Shown piece after piece: positions 49,668 through 58,898 of a stretch of 64,000 nucleotides of DNA. The notes beneath the pieces are model-generated. The model saw only the letters and a list, made by a program, of their open reading frames with translations, searched no databases and had not been told where the DNA came from. The position numbers were made by a program, and so were the translations under genes. Source of the stretch: Bacillota bacterium (GTDB lineage: Bacteria > Bacillota > Clostridia > Oscillospirales > Acutalibacteraceae); the NCBI GenBank assembly GCA_023410445.1, contig JAEYPT010000009.1, positions 1-64,000 on the forward strand, read 5' to 3'. Within the stretch, counting starts at the first letter, position 1. The number at the start of each line of letters is the position of its first letter.

Positions 49668-49803
49668 TTTGTGCCTCCACTTTGCTTTTATTATAGCATG
49701 GAAAAATAAAAGCATAATGACTTTGAGGAATATGCGAATTCACCAAATTGGGAACCGAAAGACGGCGGCGACCTTCATGCGATGCGTGATTCTATTCAAT
49801 TAT

Positions 49804-50343
49804 TTATCCCGGATGGTTGATCTCTGAAAGGACCTGTTCCATACTGATAACCCGAGCGTAACGGTTCTTCCATATTTTATTTTCATAGTATTCGGATAAG
49901 TCTTTCCCGCTTGCAAGGGCATTGTCAAATGTAGTAGTGGTTGCTTGAGGGACGGTTACTTCGTACTCGTATTCAAATGCAACTTTGCAGGTTACATCAA
50001 AGCAATACTCCGTTTGCATCCCACACAGGATAATGTTGGCCGCACCGATTTGATCAAGATATTCCCGCAGCCCGGTTTTGCGAAACGCACTGTTGTAGTG
50101 CTTTTCCAATATTGTTTCATCCGGCAGAGGGGCAAGTTCCCAATAGATTTCCCATCCGATGCTTCCGTGTTCCAGCTCATCGTCAGTGCCGCCGTCGTGC
50201 TGAATATAAATGACGGGAATTTTTCTTGTTCTGCAGGCGTGCAGTAACTTTTTTATGTTTGAAACGACAGCTTCCCTATTATATGGCCCTGCTTTTACCA
50301 AGGCTGTCTGCATGTCGATAATAATCAATGCGTCGTAGTTCAT
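49804..50343 (-). CDS. Isochorismatase-like cysteine hydrolase
   Basis: The 179-residue protein starts at the ATG at 50343 (GAGGAG 7 bases upstream). It has the family triad: Asp in ALIIIDMQTA, Lys in ILEKHYNSAF and the nucleophile Cys in LCGMQTEYCFDVTCKVAFE. These hydrolases act on isochorismate, nicotinamide, ureidomalonate or other amides; the substrate is not clear. The frame continues upstream without a good start. It is a single gene. Confidence 0.92.
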   Translation of the reverse strand: MNYDALIIIDMQTALVKAGPYNREAVVSNIKKLLHACRTRKIPVIYIQHDGGTDDELEHGSIGWEIYWELAPLPDETILEKHYNSAFRKTGLREYLDQIGAANIILCGMQTEYCFDVTCKVAFEYEYEVTVPQATTTTFDNALASGKDLSEYYENKIWKNRYARVISMEQVLSEINHPG

Positions 50344-50461
50344 TGCTTCGCTCCTCATCTGAACGATAAAATCATATGGATGCGACGAATCTGAATCATT
50401 CCATTGTAAGTATTTCATTATAACAAAATAATGAAAGCAATCCAAACGGTGTCTTTCTTCT

Positions 50462-50482
50462 TGGCGGAAAGGACGTGACTCG
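50462..50482. repeat. Partial copy of the tRNA-Ser 3' end
   Basis: TGGCGGAAAGGACGTGACTCG matches the 3' end of tRNA-Ser (50619-50639) at 20 of 21 positions, including the CCA-encoding TGG. The similarity stops after this segment. It may mark an old integration or recombination event. Confidence 0.6.
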
Positions 50483-50581
50483 GGTAGTGTTACCGTTCCG
50501 CGCGTTCCGCGAGTCCCTTTGATTTTGGTGTAGAAGGGTTGCTCTGTCGTTGCGCCTGTGTTTTCATCAGACCTCATAACC

Positions 50582-50619
50582 AAAGAAAAACAGCACCCCT
50601 GCGGGTGCTGTTTTTCTTT
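50582..50619 (-). terminator. Terminator of tRNA-Ser
   Basis: AAAGAAAAACAGCACCC pairs perfectly with GGGTGCTGTTTTTCTTT (loop CTGC). On the minus strand it directly follows the CCA end of the tRNA gene. Confidence 0.92.
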
Positions 50620-50705
50620 GGCGGAGAGGACGTGACTCGAACACGCAACACCTTGCGGTGCACTACATTTCCAATGTAGCTCCTTACCAATTAGAATACC
50701 TCTCC
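50619..50705 (-). tRNA. tRNA-Ser(GGA)
   Basis: 87 nt on the minus strand: acceptor GGAGAGG/CCTCTCC, an anticodon stem CTACA/TGTAG with loop TTGGAAA (anticodon GGA, reading UCC), a long variable arm (TGCACC...GGTGTTGCG) that marks a class II tRNA, a T-loop TTCGAGT and encoded CCA. The D-arm (TTCTAATTGGTAAGGA) is unusual for bacterial tRNA-Ser, which generally has GGCCGAGTGG. The identity therefore rests on anticodon and variable arm. Confidence 0.85.
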
Positions 50706-50883
50706 AACTGGCAAATCAGCGGGTCTTTTTTGACCGGCTTCCCTATTATAGCGGAGTCATTTGAAAAAATCAAGCCCCAATCGTATAATTTTACACGATC
50801 AGCCAAAAAATGATCTATAACCTTGAAGATTGGGCTCTTTTGATATAATATAATAGAATTACTGATGTAGGAGGCAACACATT

Positions 50884-52278
50884 TTGGAAAGGACACTGAT
50901 TGCCGAACTGTACTCCAATGGGGAGCAGATGGGCGGGAAGACCGTGACGGTATGCGGATGGGCGCGGTCCATCCGGGATTCCAAGGCGCTGGGCTTTATC
51001 GATCTGAACGACGGGAGCTGCTTTAAGGGCGTACAGATTGTTTTTGAAGACGGTAAAATTGAGAATTTCCACGAGGTTGCCAAATGCAACGTGGGAGCGG
51101 CATTTTCCGTGATGGGCGAGGTTGTGCTGACTCCCGGAGCGAAGCAGCCGTTTGAGATTCACGCCGTGTCGATCGCTGTAGAGGGGGCTTCCACCCCGGA
51201 TTATCCGCTTCAGAAGAAACGGCATTCGCTGGAATATCTTCGCACGGTCGCGCACCTGCGCCCGCGCACCAACACGTTCAGCGCGGCATTCCGCGTCCGA
51301 TCTGCGGCGGCCTACGCCATTCACCGCTTCTTTCAGGAGCGCGGCTTTGTCTATGCTCACACGCCGCTGATCACCGCGAGCGATGCAGAGGGTGCAGGCG
51401 AGATGTTCACCGTGACCTCCTTCGATCCGGCCGAAGTTCCGAAAACGGAGGACGGCGTCGTTGATTATTCGCAGGATTTCTTCGGCAAGCACACCTCTCT
51501 GACCGTTTCCGGCCAGCTGGAGGCGGAATGCATGGCGATGGCGTTCGGCCGGGTTTACACCTTTGGCCCGACGTTCCGCGCGGAAAAGTCTTACACGCAG
51601 CGCCATGCCGCAGAATTTTGGATGATCGAGCCGGAGATCGCCTTCGCCGACCTTGAGGACGACATGGAGCTCGCGGAAGCCATGATGAAATATGTGGTGG
51701 GCTATGTAATGGAAACCTGCCCGGAGGACATCGCTTTCTGCAGCCAGTTTATCGATAAGGACCTTGGAGCGCGTCTGGACGGCATTGTAAATTCCGCCTT
51801 TGCCCGCGTTTCCTATACGGAAGCGGTCGAGCTGTTAAAGAAAAACAATGAGAAATTTGAATATCCGGTGGAATGGGGCTCCGATCTTCAGACGGAGCAC
51901 GAGAAATATCTGACGGAGCAAATTTTCAAAAAGCCCGTTTTTGTCACCGATTACCCGAAGGAGATCAAGGCGTTCTATATGCGCCTCAACGACGATGGGA
52001 AGACCGTCGCGGCGGTCGATCTTCTGGTGCCCGGCATCGGGGAGATCATCGGCGGAAGCCAGCGCGAGGAGCGTTTGGACGTGCTGGAAGAGCGCATGGC
52101 TCAGCTGCACATGAATCCCGAAAACTACGGCTGGTACCTCGACCTGCGCCGTTACGGCGGCGCAAAACACGCGGGCTTCGGCCTCGGTTTTGAACGTCTG
52201 GTTATGTACTTGACCGGCATCGCGAACATCCGCGACGTGCTGCCCTTCCCGCGCACGACCGGTTCGGCCGAATTTTAA
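50884..52278 (+). CDS. asnS: Asparaginyl-tRNA synthetase
   Basis: Class IIb synthetase of 464 residues with an N-terminal OB-fold anticodon domain (VTVCGWARSIRDSKALGFID) and a catalytic domain with motif 2 TFRAEKSYTQRHAAEFWMIE and motif 3 GFGLGFERLVMYLTG. The details (AEMS-type and missing insertions) fit AsnS rather than AspS or LysS. The start is TTG, fixed by TAGGAGG 9 bases upstream. A TATAAT box at 50844-50849 with CTTGAA 16 bases before it gives a likely promoter. No T-box was seen. Confidence 0.94.
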   Translation: MERTLIAELYSNGEQMGGKTVTVCGWARSIRDSKALGFIDLNDGSCFKGVQIVFEDGKIENFHEVAKCNVGAAFSVMGEVVLTPGAKQPFEIHAVSIAVEGASTPDYPLQKKRHSLEYLRTVAHLRPRTNTFSAAFRVRSAAAYAIHRFFQERGFVYAHTPLITASDAEGAGEMFTVTSFDPAEVPKTEDGVVDYSQDFFGKHTSLTVSGQLEAECMAMAFGRVYTFGPTFRAEKSYTQRHAAEFWMIEPEIAFADLEDDMELAEAMMKYVVGYVMETCPEDIAFCSQFIDKDLGARLDGIVNSAFARVSYTEAVELLKKNNEKFEYPVEWGSDLQTEHEKYLTEQIFKKPVFVTDYPKEIKAFYMRLNDDGKTVAAVDLLVPGIGEIIGGSQREERLDVLEERMAQLHMNPENYGWYLDLRRYGGAKHAGFGLGFERLVMYLTGIANIRDVLPFPRTTGSAEF

Positions 52279-52352
52279 CGCGAACCCGGCAGAATTTGCT
52301 GCAATAGATAGAATCAAAATTACAGAAAAAGAAAAGGATGGTGCGATCAATT

Positions 52353-52742
52353 ATGATGTGGAAAGACAGTCTGAAAATCGGCGTGTCTCTGATCGACAGT
52401 GAGCACAAAGAACTCTGCGATCGGATTGACCGACTCTTTGACGCGTGCGGCAAGGGTAAGGGGAAAGAGGAGATCATCGAAACCGTAAATTTTTTGGAAA
52501 GCTACACCAAAAAACACTTCGGCGACGAGGAGAAGCTGCAGAAGGCCAGCAGTTACCCGAAGGTAGCGGAGCACAAGGCAATGCACGATTTCTTTACGGG
52601 GAAAATCGCGGAGCTGAAAAAGAACATTGCTGAAAAAGGCGTGAATATCGCCACAATTTCACAGACTAACTACTTCCTGATGGATTGGCTCCTCAACCAC
52701 ATTCAGAAGGTGGATACCGAGCTGGCACAGTACATAAAGTAA
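52353..52742 (+). CDS. Bacteriohemerythrin
   Basis: Oxygen-binding di-iron protein of 129 residues. All ligands are in place: His18 (SEHKELCDRID), His55 and Glu59 (KHFGDEEK), His74 and His78 (AEHKAMHDF), His116 and Asp121 (NHIQKVD). Single-domain bacteriohemerythrins bind or sense oxygen and may deliver it to oxidases or detoxifying enzymes. I take the ATG at 52353 rather than the GTG at 52338, which would sit inside the ribosome site GGATGGTG. It is a single gene between asnS and the aminotransferase. Confidence 0.93.
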   Translation: MMWKDSLKIGVSLIDSEHKELCDRIDRLFDACGKGKGKEEIIETVNFLESYTKKHFGDEEKLQKASSYPKVAEHKAMHDFFTGKIAELKKNIAEKGVNIATISQTNYFLMDWLLNHIQKVDTELAQYIK

Positions 52743-52908
52743 GCCAACAGCGGTTTGGCGGGATTCACAGAAAAGCGGACGGTTTCCATTGGTGCACTGC
52801 CCGAATTGCAGGAATTATATTTTTGACTTGCGTTTTTCGGCTCCTGAGGGTAAAATAAAGAATGATTTGAACCGGATTATGCAATTTATCTGAAGGAGAT
52901 GCTCACCG

Positions 52909-54192
52909 TTGGATTTTTTAACAATGCCCGCATCTGAATTGAAAAAAGAAAAGGAGGAACTGGAGGAGCGTTACCGCAGCTTTCAGGCGAAGAAGCTGAG
53001 CCTGAATATGGCCCGCGGAAAGCCGGGAGCCGATCAGCTGGCCCTTTCCAGGCCTATGCTCGATGTACTTAACTCCTCTTCCAGCCTGACTGCTTCGTCG
53101 GGGGACGACTGCGGAAACTACGGCGTGGCCCTCGGCCTGCCGGAGGCGCGCACCCTGATGGCCGACATGATGGGTGTAAAAGCCGAAAACGTGATTATCG
53201 GCGGAAATTCCAGCCTGAATATGATGTTCGACACCGTTGCCTGCGGGATGACGGCCGGTTTTTCCGGGTGCAAACCCTGGGCCGGTCAGGAACATCTGAA
53301 ATTCCTGTGCCCCTCGCCGGGCTATGACCGGCACTTCGCCGTAACGGAATATTTCGGGTTTGATCTTGTCACAGTTCCCATGACGGCGATCGGGCCGGAT
53401 ATGGATACCGTGGAAAAACTCGTTACCGATCCGTCCGTGAAGGGAATCTGGTGCGTGCCGAAGTATTCGAATCCGATGGGTATTACTTATTCGGATGAAA
53501 CGGTTCGCCGCCTGGCGGCTCTGAAACCCGCCGCCGCGGATTTCCGTATCTTCTGGGACAATGCCTACTGCGTGCATGAATTGACGGATACGCCGGATCA
53601 TCTTCTGAACCTGTGGGAAGAGTGTGAAAAGCAGGGGACGCTGGAGCATGCGTTCTTCTTCGCCTCCACCAGCAAGATTACGTTCCCGGGCGCCGGCGTT
53701 GCGGCGATGGCAGCAAGCGGCTCGAATTTCGAGGTGCTGAAAAAGCGGTATTCGTTCCAGACCATCGGCGCGGATAAGTTGAACCAGCTGCGCCACGTGC
53801 GGTTCCTGAAGGACCTGGACGGCATCAAGGCCCAGATGCAAAAGCACCGCGCGCTGATCGCGCCGAAGTTCGAAGCGGTGCTCAAGAAACTGGACGCTGA
53901 GCTTTCCGGCAAGAACGTCGCTTCCTGGACCAGCCCGAAGGGCGGCTATTTCGTCAGCGTGGACGTGATGGAGGGCTGTGCGAAGCGCGTGGTTTCCCTC
54001 TGCGCACAGGCGGGTGTCAAATTGACCGGCGCCGGCGCAACCTTCCCCTATGGCAAAGACCCGGATGACCGGAATATCCGCGTTGCTCCGACCTTCCCAC
54101 CGGTTGCGGAACTGGAGCAGGCAATGGATCTTTTCTGCATCTGTGTGCAGCTTGCCGCAGCGGAAAAGCTGCTGGGCGAACAGAGCATATAA
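52909..54192 (+). CDS. Aspartate aminotransferase, subgroup Ic (fold type I PLP enzyme)
   Basis: The 427-residue protein contains ARGKPGADQLALSRPMLDVL, NVIIGGNSSLNMMFD, CPSPGYDRHFAV, FRIFWDNAYCVHEL, the PLP lysine in ASTSKITFPGAGVAAM (~259) and a final RVAPTFPPVAELEQAM. This matches the class sometimes called MocR-like or subgroup Ic aspartate aminotransferases. It converts aspartate plus 2-oxoglutarate to oxaloacetate plus glutamate; other amino acids are possible. The start is TTG behind GAAGGAG at a 10-base spacing. Confidence 0.9.
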   Translation: MDFLTMPASELKKEKEELEERYRSFQAKKLSLNMARGKPGADQLALSRPMLDVLNSSSSLTASSGDDCGNYGVALGLPEARTLMADMMGVKAENVIIGGNSSLNMMFDTVACGMTAGFSGCKPWAGQEHLKFLCPSPGYDRHFAVTEYFGFDLVTVPMTAIGPDMDTVEKLVTDPSVKGIWCVPKYSNPMGITYSDETVRRLAALKPAAADFRIFWDNAYCVHELTDTPDHLLNLWEECEKQGTLEHAFFFASTSKITFPGAGVAAMAASGSNFEVLKKRYSFQTIGADKLNQLRHVRFLKDLDGIKAQMQKHRALIAPKFEAVLKKLDAELSGKNVASWTSPKGGYFVSVDVMEGCAKRVVSLCAQAGVKLTGAGATFPYGKDPDDRNIRVAPTFPPVAELEQAMDLFCICVQLAAAEKLLGEQSI

Positions 54193-54219
54193 TCGGTGCC
54201 TAAAAGTGGAAGAAAATCA

Positions 54220-54247
54220 GGGAGGAAGAGCAATCTTCCTCCCTTTT
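54220..54247 (+). terminator. Rho-independent terminator
   Basis: GGGAGGAAGA (54220-54229) pairs with TCTTCCTCCC (54234-54243), loop GCAA, then TTTT. It follows the aminotransferase gene. Confidence 0.9.
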
Positions 54248-54284
54248 CCATTTGCAATTCTTCCAAATATATGGGCTAAAGCGA

Positions 54285-54313
54285 TTGACTTTTTGGCGCA
54301 ATCACAATATAAT
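54285..54313 (+). promoter_or_regulatory. Promoter of secD-secF
   Basis: TTGACT (54285-54290) and TATAAT (54308-54313), 17-base spacer, 57 bases before the secD start. Confidence 0.8.
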
Positions 54314-54369
54314 TAGGGTTATACGTCTGCGAAAATTCGCGGAAAACCAACATAATGGAGGATTCACGC

Positions 54370-55779
54370 ATGAAGCGAGTACGAAAACCAGTATTTTTCA
54401 TCGTCGCCCTCCTCATTCTGTTTCTTACTTTCACATCCATTTTCGGGATTAAGGTAAAAAACGGGGATAATTCGGTCACCTATTTAAAGGGAGTCGGAGA
54501 CATCCGGTGGGGAATTGACATTAACGGCGGCGTTGAGGCGACCTTTACACCGGCGACTGCTACGAAGGCAACCAAGGACCAAATGGATTCCGCGGAATCG
54601 ATTATCAAACTGCGTTTGATCAATTCCAACATCACAGACTACGAGGTTTACACGGATTACAATCACGACCGTATCATTGTTCGTTTCCCGTGGAAGAACG
54701 GCGAAAAGTCGTTTGATCCGCAGACCGCAATTAACGAACTTTCCGCTACGGCAATGGTGACCTTCCGTGAGGGCATGGAATATACCACACAGTCGACCGG
54801 TTCGGATGGACAAGCCATCTACAAGACCCCGAAGGGTACGACTGCTTCCAACATCATTCTGCAGGGCGCGGACATCAAGAGCGCCAAGCCGCAGATGACA
54901 CAGGATCAGACGACCGGCCAATCGACCTATGAAGTTTCGCTACAGCTGAGCGACAGCGGCACAAAGAAATTCGCGGACGCGACGCAGCGCCTGCAGGGCC
55001 AGATCATTTCAATCTGGATGGATGACACGATGATCTCCTACCCGAAGGTGGACGCTGTTATTTCGGACGGCAAGGCGTCGATTACCGGAAACTTTACGGC
55101 GGCGGAAGCCTCCGACCTGGCGAACAAGATTAACGCCGGTGCACTTCCGTTTAAGCTGACGACGAGCAATTTGAGCATTATCAGCCCGACGCTCGGCAAA
55201 ACTTCGCTGAATGCAATGCTGATTGCGGGAATTATCGCCTTTATACTTATCGCACTTTTCATGATTTTTGTCTATCGTCTACCCGGCTTTATTTCCGTTA
55301 TTTCTCTGCTGGGTCACATGGGCTTCATGTTTGCGACGGTTTCGGGCTACTTCCCATTTACGAACAGCTTTACCCTTACGTTACCGGGTATCGCCGGTAT
55401 TATTCTTTCCATCGGTATGGGCGTGGACGCCAACATTATTACTGCGGAAAGAATCAAGGAAGAGCTGTGGGCCGACAAGACGCTCGATACGGCAATTGTT
55501 AACGGTGACGTACACAGCTTCGCGGCCATTTTCGACGGCAACATTTCTACGTTGATTGTGGCAATTATTCTGATGCTTGTGTTTGGTCCCTCCAACATTC
55601 TTTCCTGGCTGTTTGGAGCATCGACGACTGGTTCTATCTACTCGTTCGGATATACGCTGCTCGTTGGCATCATCGGCAATTTCGTATTCGGTGTCGGAAC
55701 TACCCGCCTGATGACGAAGTCGATTTCCAGGTTCAGCTTTGCTCGCAACAAATGGCTGTACGGGGGTGCTAAGGAATGA
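54370..55779 (+). CDS. secD: Protein translocase subunit SecD
   Basis: Uses the proton-motive force to help pull proteins through SecYEG. The 469-residue protein has one N-terminal span, a large P1 head with WGIDINGGVEATF and KLRLINSNITDYEV, then five C-terminal spans including TLPGIAGIILSIGMGVDANI. The ATG at 54370 follows GGAGG 7 bases upstream; the ATG at 54355 contains that site. Head-to-tail ATGA overlap with secF. In Bacillus SecD and SecF are fused; here they are separate. Confidence 0.95.
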   Translation: MKRVRKPVFFIVALLILFLTFTSIFGIKVKNGDNSVTYLKGVGDIRWGIDINGGVEATFTPATATKATKDQMDSAESIIKLRLINSNITDYEVYTDYNHDRIIVRFPWKNGEKSFDPQTAINELSATAMVTFREGMEYTTQSTGSDGQAIYKTPKGTTASNIILQGADIKSAKPQMTQDQTTGQSTYEVSLQLSDSGTKKFADATQRLQGQIISIWMDDTMISYPKVDAVISDGKASITGNFTAAEASDLANKINAGALPFKLTTSNLSIISPTLGKTSLNAMLIAGIIAFILIALFMIFVYRLPGFISVISLLGHMGFMFATVSGYFPFTNSFTLTLPGIAGIILSIGMGVDANIITAERIKEELWADKTLDTAIVNGDVHSFAAIFDGNISTLIVAIILMLVFGPSNILSWLFGASTTGSIYSFGYTLLVGIIGNFVFGVGTTRLMTKSISRFSFARNKWLYGGAKE

Positions 55780-56882
55780 AAACTTTTAAAATCAGGTTTT
55801 ACGAGAACAGAAAGATTTATTTTTGCTTTTCCCTCGGCATCATTTTGATCGGGCTTATTTTCAATATGATTTTCGGTACGCAGCTTGATATCCAGTTCAA
55901 GGGCGGTGCAATGATTAAGTACTCCTACAGCGGTGATGTCGATCAAAACACCGTTGCAAAAGCCGTTTCGAATGTGGCGAAGCGTGATGTTTCGGTTACC
56001 ATCAATCAGAATGTTCAGTCTTCCAGCGGAAGTGAGAATAATCTGACTCTTACGTTTGCCGGAAATGAGTCCATTTCGCTGCCGGAGCAGCAGGCCGTGC
56101 TGAAGGCTCTGAATACCAGTTACCCCAAGGCGAACTTCACCAGCCTTCGCGTGGACTCCATCAACCCGTCCATGGGCCAGAGCTTCTTTGCGAAATGCCT
56201 GGTGGCAGTCGCAATGGCGTTCGTGCTTCTGCTTCTCTATATCGCTTTCCGTTTCCGTAAGATCGGCGGTATGGCGGCCGGCGTATTCGCCATCGTAGCG
56301 CTTTTCCACGATGTGGCGATGGTGTACTTTACCTTCATTATTTTTAGAATTCCGCTCAATGATAACTTTATTGCGGTTGTGCTGACCATCCTGGGCTACT
56401 CTCTGAACGATACGGTGGTTATTTATGACCGTATCCGTGAGAACCGTAAGCTGCTCGGCCTTAAGGTGGACTGCGGAACTCTGGTCGACACCAGTATCAA
56501 CCAGACCCTGACCCGTTCCCTCTATACGGCGGGCTGCACATTTGCCGCAATTGCCATTGTATTTGTTGTTGGCAACATCTACAACCTTACCAGCATCACG
56601 ACATTCGCTCTGCCGATGATGGTCGGCGTCATGACCGGCTGCTATTCCTCCATTTGCATCGCCGGCCCGCTGTACGTCATGTGGGAAAACCACAAGCTGA
56701 AGCAGAAGGTTGCCGTTGCAGGCAGACTGGAAGCGGAAAAGAGCCAGAAGGCTGCGAAGCCTCTGTCCGCTGCCGCGAAAGAATCTGCGGATGAAGAAGT
56801 TGCTCCGAAAGCACCGGCTGCAACTCCTGCAAAGAAAGCAGAGACTTCTAGCAAGCCGAAGCCCAAAAAGAAAAAGAGATAA
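55776..56882 (+). CDS. secF: Protein translocase subunit SecF
   Basis: Partner of SecD. The 368-residue protein has TM1, a periplasmic P1 loop (DIQFKGGAMIKYSY is the family's GGxxI region) and five C-terminal spans with VLTILGYSLNDTVVIYDRIR and TLTRSLYTAGCTF. After the last span comes an unusual ~55-residue Ala/Lys-rich tail (EKSQKAAKPLSAAAKESADE, then APAATPAKK and KPKPKKKKR), probably disordered and cytoplasmic. It overlaps secD by 4 bases and ends before a terminator. Confidence 0.95.
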   Translation: MKTFKIRFYENRKIYFCFSLGIILIGLIFNMIFGTQLDIQFKGGAMIKYSYSGDVDQNTVAKAVSNVAKRDVSVTINQNVQSSSGSENNLTLTFAGNESISLPEQQAVLKALNTSYPKANFTSLRVDSINPSMGQSFFAKCLVAVAMAFVLLLLYIAFRFRKIGGMAAGVFAIVALFHDVAMVYFTFIIFRIPLNDNFIAVVLTILGYSLNDTVVIYDRIRENRKLLGLKVDCGTLVDTSINQTLTRSLYTAGCTFAAIAIVFVVGNIYNLTSITTFALPMMVGVMTGCYSSICIAGPLYVMWENHKLKQKVAVAGRLEAEKSQKAAKPLSAAAKESADEEVAPKAPAATPAKKAETSSKPKPKKKKR

Positions 56883-56892
56883 CTTATTTTCC

Positions 56893-56923
56893 GCCGGCGT
56901 GCCGCAGGGTACGCCGGCTTTTT
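56893..56923 (+). terminator. Rho-independent terminator
   Basis: GCCGGCGT (56893-56900) pairs with ACGCCGGC (56911-56918), followed by TTTTTGC. It follows secF. Confidence 0.88.
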
Positions 56924-57039
56924 GCTTTACTCCCCCCAATGGGACAACTTTTTGCCGGAATTGCTTTAAAGTTCCGGGCGGTTGCGATATAATAAAACCA
57001 CAGGAAAACCCTATAAACAAACGGAAAGCAGGAATCAAA

Positions 57040-58002
57040 ATGGCGCATTACACCGTCCCGCTCTCAAAGGTGATTAAGGAGCTGTCGCTCGACGAGATCA
57101 GCATGCCGGTCAGCCCGGATGAAATCCTTGTTTCCTCCATGGACGTCAACCGGCCGGGTCTTGAGCTGAACGGCTTTTACGATTATTACGATACGAGCCG
57201 GATCGTTATTTTCGGAAATGCGGAAACCGCGTATTTGAATTCCATTTCTGCCGAGCGCCGGAAAGTGGTGCTGAACGATATTTTTTCCCAGAAGCCGCCG
57301 GCAGCCATCATTGCGCGGAATCTGCAGCCGCTCCCGGAACTTCTGGATGCCACCCGTGCTAACGGGGTGCCGCTTCTGAGTACGGGGGACACGACCAGCA
57401 GCCTTGTCGCCGCGCTGGTATCCTTCATGAACGTGGAGCTGGCGCCGCGCATTACACGGCACGGCGTGCTCGTGGAAGTCTACGGCGAAGGCATTCTTCT
57501 GGTGGGTGACAGCGGCGTCGGCAAAAGCGAGACGGCCATCGAGCTGATCAAGCGCGGCCACCGCCTCATTGCGGACGACGCGGTCGTTATCCGCCGGGTT
57601 TCGGCGAAGTCTCTCGTCGGGGAAGCGCCGGACAACATCAAGCATTTTATTGAGCTGCGCGGCATAGGTATTATCAACGCCCGCCGCATTTTCGGCATGG
57701 GCGCCGTCAAGCTGACGGAAAAAATCGATATGGTCATCAACCTTGAAATCTGGGATAATCAAAAGGTTTACGACCGTATGGGCATCGACAGCGAGTACAC
57801 CGAGATCCTCGGTATTCGCGTTCCGGTTCTTACCATTCCGGTGAAACCGGGCCGTAACCTTGCCGTTATCATCGAGGTTGCGGCGATGAACAACCGCCAG
57901 AAAAAGATGGGCTATAACGCAGCGGAGGAACTGCTGAAAAACCTGGGAATGGATATTTCCACCATGCAGCAGACGGAGAAAAAAACGGATCTGGATTTTT
58001 AA
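57040..58002 (+). CDS. hprK: HPr kinase/phosphorylase
   Basis: Phosphorylates Ser46 of HPr with ATP and removes it again, setting catabolite control in Bacillota. The 320-residue protein has an N-terminal DRTGG-like domain and a C-terminal kinase. The kinase holds Walker A LVGDSGVGKSETAIELI (~150-166) and the family signature FIELRGIGIINARRIFGMGA, then KIDMVINLEIW. The ATG at 57040 follows AGCAGGAAT. A TATAAT at 56988-56993 gives a possible promoter. It heads the hprK-PHP-murB-rapZ-whiA cluster. Confidence 0.95.
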   Translation: MAHYTVPLSKVIKELSLDEISMPVSPDEILVSSMDVNRPGLELNGFYDYYDTSRIVIFGNAETAYLNSISAERRKVVLNDIFSQKPPAAIIARNLQPLPELLDATRANGVPLLSTGDTTSSLVAALVSFMNVELAPRITRHGVLVEVYGEGILLVGDSGVGKSETAIELIKRGHRLIADDAVVIRRVSAKSLVGEAPDNIKHFIELRGIGIINARRIFGMGAVKLTEKIDMVINLEIWDNQKVYDRMGIDSEYTEILGIRVPVLTIPVKPGRNLAVIIEVAAMNNRQKKMGYNAAEELLKNLGMDISTMQQTEKKTDLDF

Positions 58003-58144
58003 GGACTTGTTCTCAGAAGTGAAAAGCACCATTGGAGCGGAAAAATTGCCGTTGCAAGGTGTTATTCGTTATGAGAACATGTTCTGAGGAAACGGCGGCA
58101 TTGTACGAAAAATCAATGAATGAAAAGGGAACTGGGAGCAAAGA

Positions 58145-58885
58145 ATGAAACTGATAGCGGATACTCATATGCATACGATCGCATCGACGCACGCATACTG
58201 CACGCTCACGGAAATGGTACATGCCGCAGGGGAAGCCGGAATGTACGCCGCGGCAATTACCGATCACGGGAAGAATATGCCGGGCTCGCCGGGCCGGTGG
58301 TATTTCAAGAATCTGGTGGTCGTACCGCGGCACCTCGAAAACGTCCTTGTCCTGCGAGGGCAGGAGGCCAACGTCCTTGATTTCGAAGGGACTCTGGATA
58401 TCGATCCCGAGGATCTTCCGGGGTTGGATTGGGTGGTCGCATCCATCCATGGAGTCTGCATGACGGAAGGCAATCCCAACGTTGAAAAAGTTACCAACGC
58501 CTATTTAAAGCTTGCGAAAAATCCGATCGTAAACGTCATCGGGCATAGCGGTTCGCAGACGTTCGCGTACGATTATGAAACGGTTCTGCCGGAATTCGCC
58601 CAAAACGGCAAGCTGGTCGAGCTCAACGAAAGTACGTTCACAAACCGGAAAAAGTCCGTGCGGAACTGTGCGGAGATCATGAAACTCTGCAAAAAACTCG
58701 GTGTTCCGATCATTGTGAACAGCGACGCGCATTTTTCCACACAGGTTGGCCGGTTTGAAAATTCCCTTCGCTTACTTGCGGAGATCGATTTCCCGGAGGA
58801 ACTGGTTGTAAATTCGAGCGTGGAACGCTTCCATGCTTATTTGAAACAGTATACCGGCGTATTAAGCGACCCCAGTGCTAGTTGA
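58145..58885 (+). CDS. PHP-domain phosphatase (YcdX family)
   Basis: The 246-residue protein has the four PHP metal motifs: ADTHMHTIASTHAYCTL, ITDHGKNMPGS, VASIHGVCM with GHSGSQTFAYD, and VNSDAHFS. YcdX-type PHP proteins hydrolyse phosphate esters with a trinuclear zinc site. The start lies behind GGGAGCAAAGA. It is common in the hprK-murB-rapZ cluster of clostridia. The substrate is unknown; it ends just before the murB gene. Confidence 0.92.
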   Translation: MKLIADTHMHTIASTHAYCTLTEMVHAAGEAGMYAAAITDHGKNMPGSPGRWYFKNLVVVPRHLENVLVLRGQEANVLDFEGTLDIDPEDLPGLDWVVASIHGVCMTEGNPNVEKVTNAYLKLAKNPIVNVIGHSGSQTFAYDYETVLPEFAQNGKLVELNESTFTNRKKSVRNCAEIMKLCKKLGVPIIVNSDAHFSTQVGRFENSLRLLAEIDFPEELVVNSSVERFHAYLKQYTGVLSDPSAS

Positions 58886-58898
58886 ATCGGAGGAGCGC

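Noticed and set aside
50706..50883. T-box leader before asnS
   Set aside because: No T-box sequence or specifier hairpin; only a simple promoter and a short leader.
55638..57038. 466-codon open frame on the minus strand
   Set aside because: Antisense shadow across secD, secF and the following gap; it has no ribosome site and no recognisable domain.
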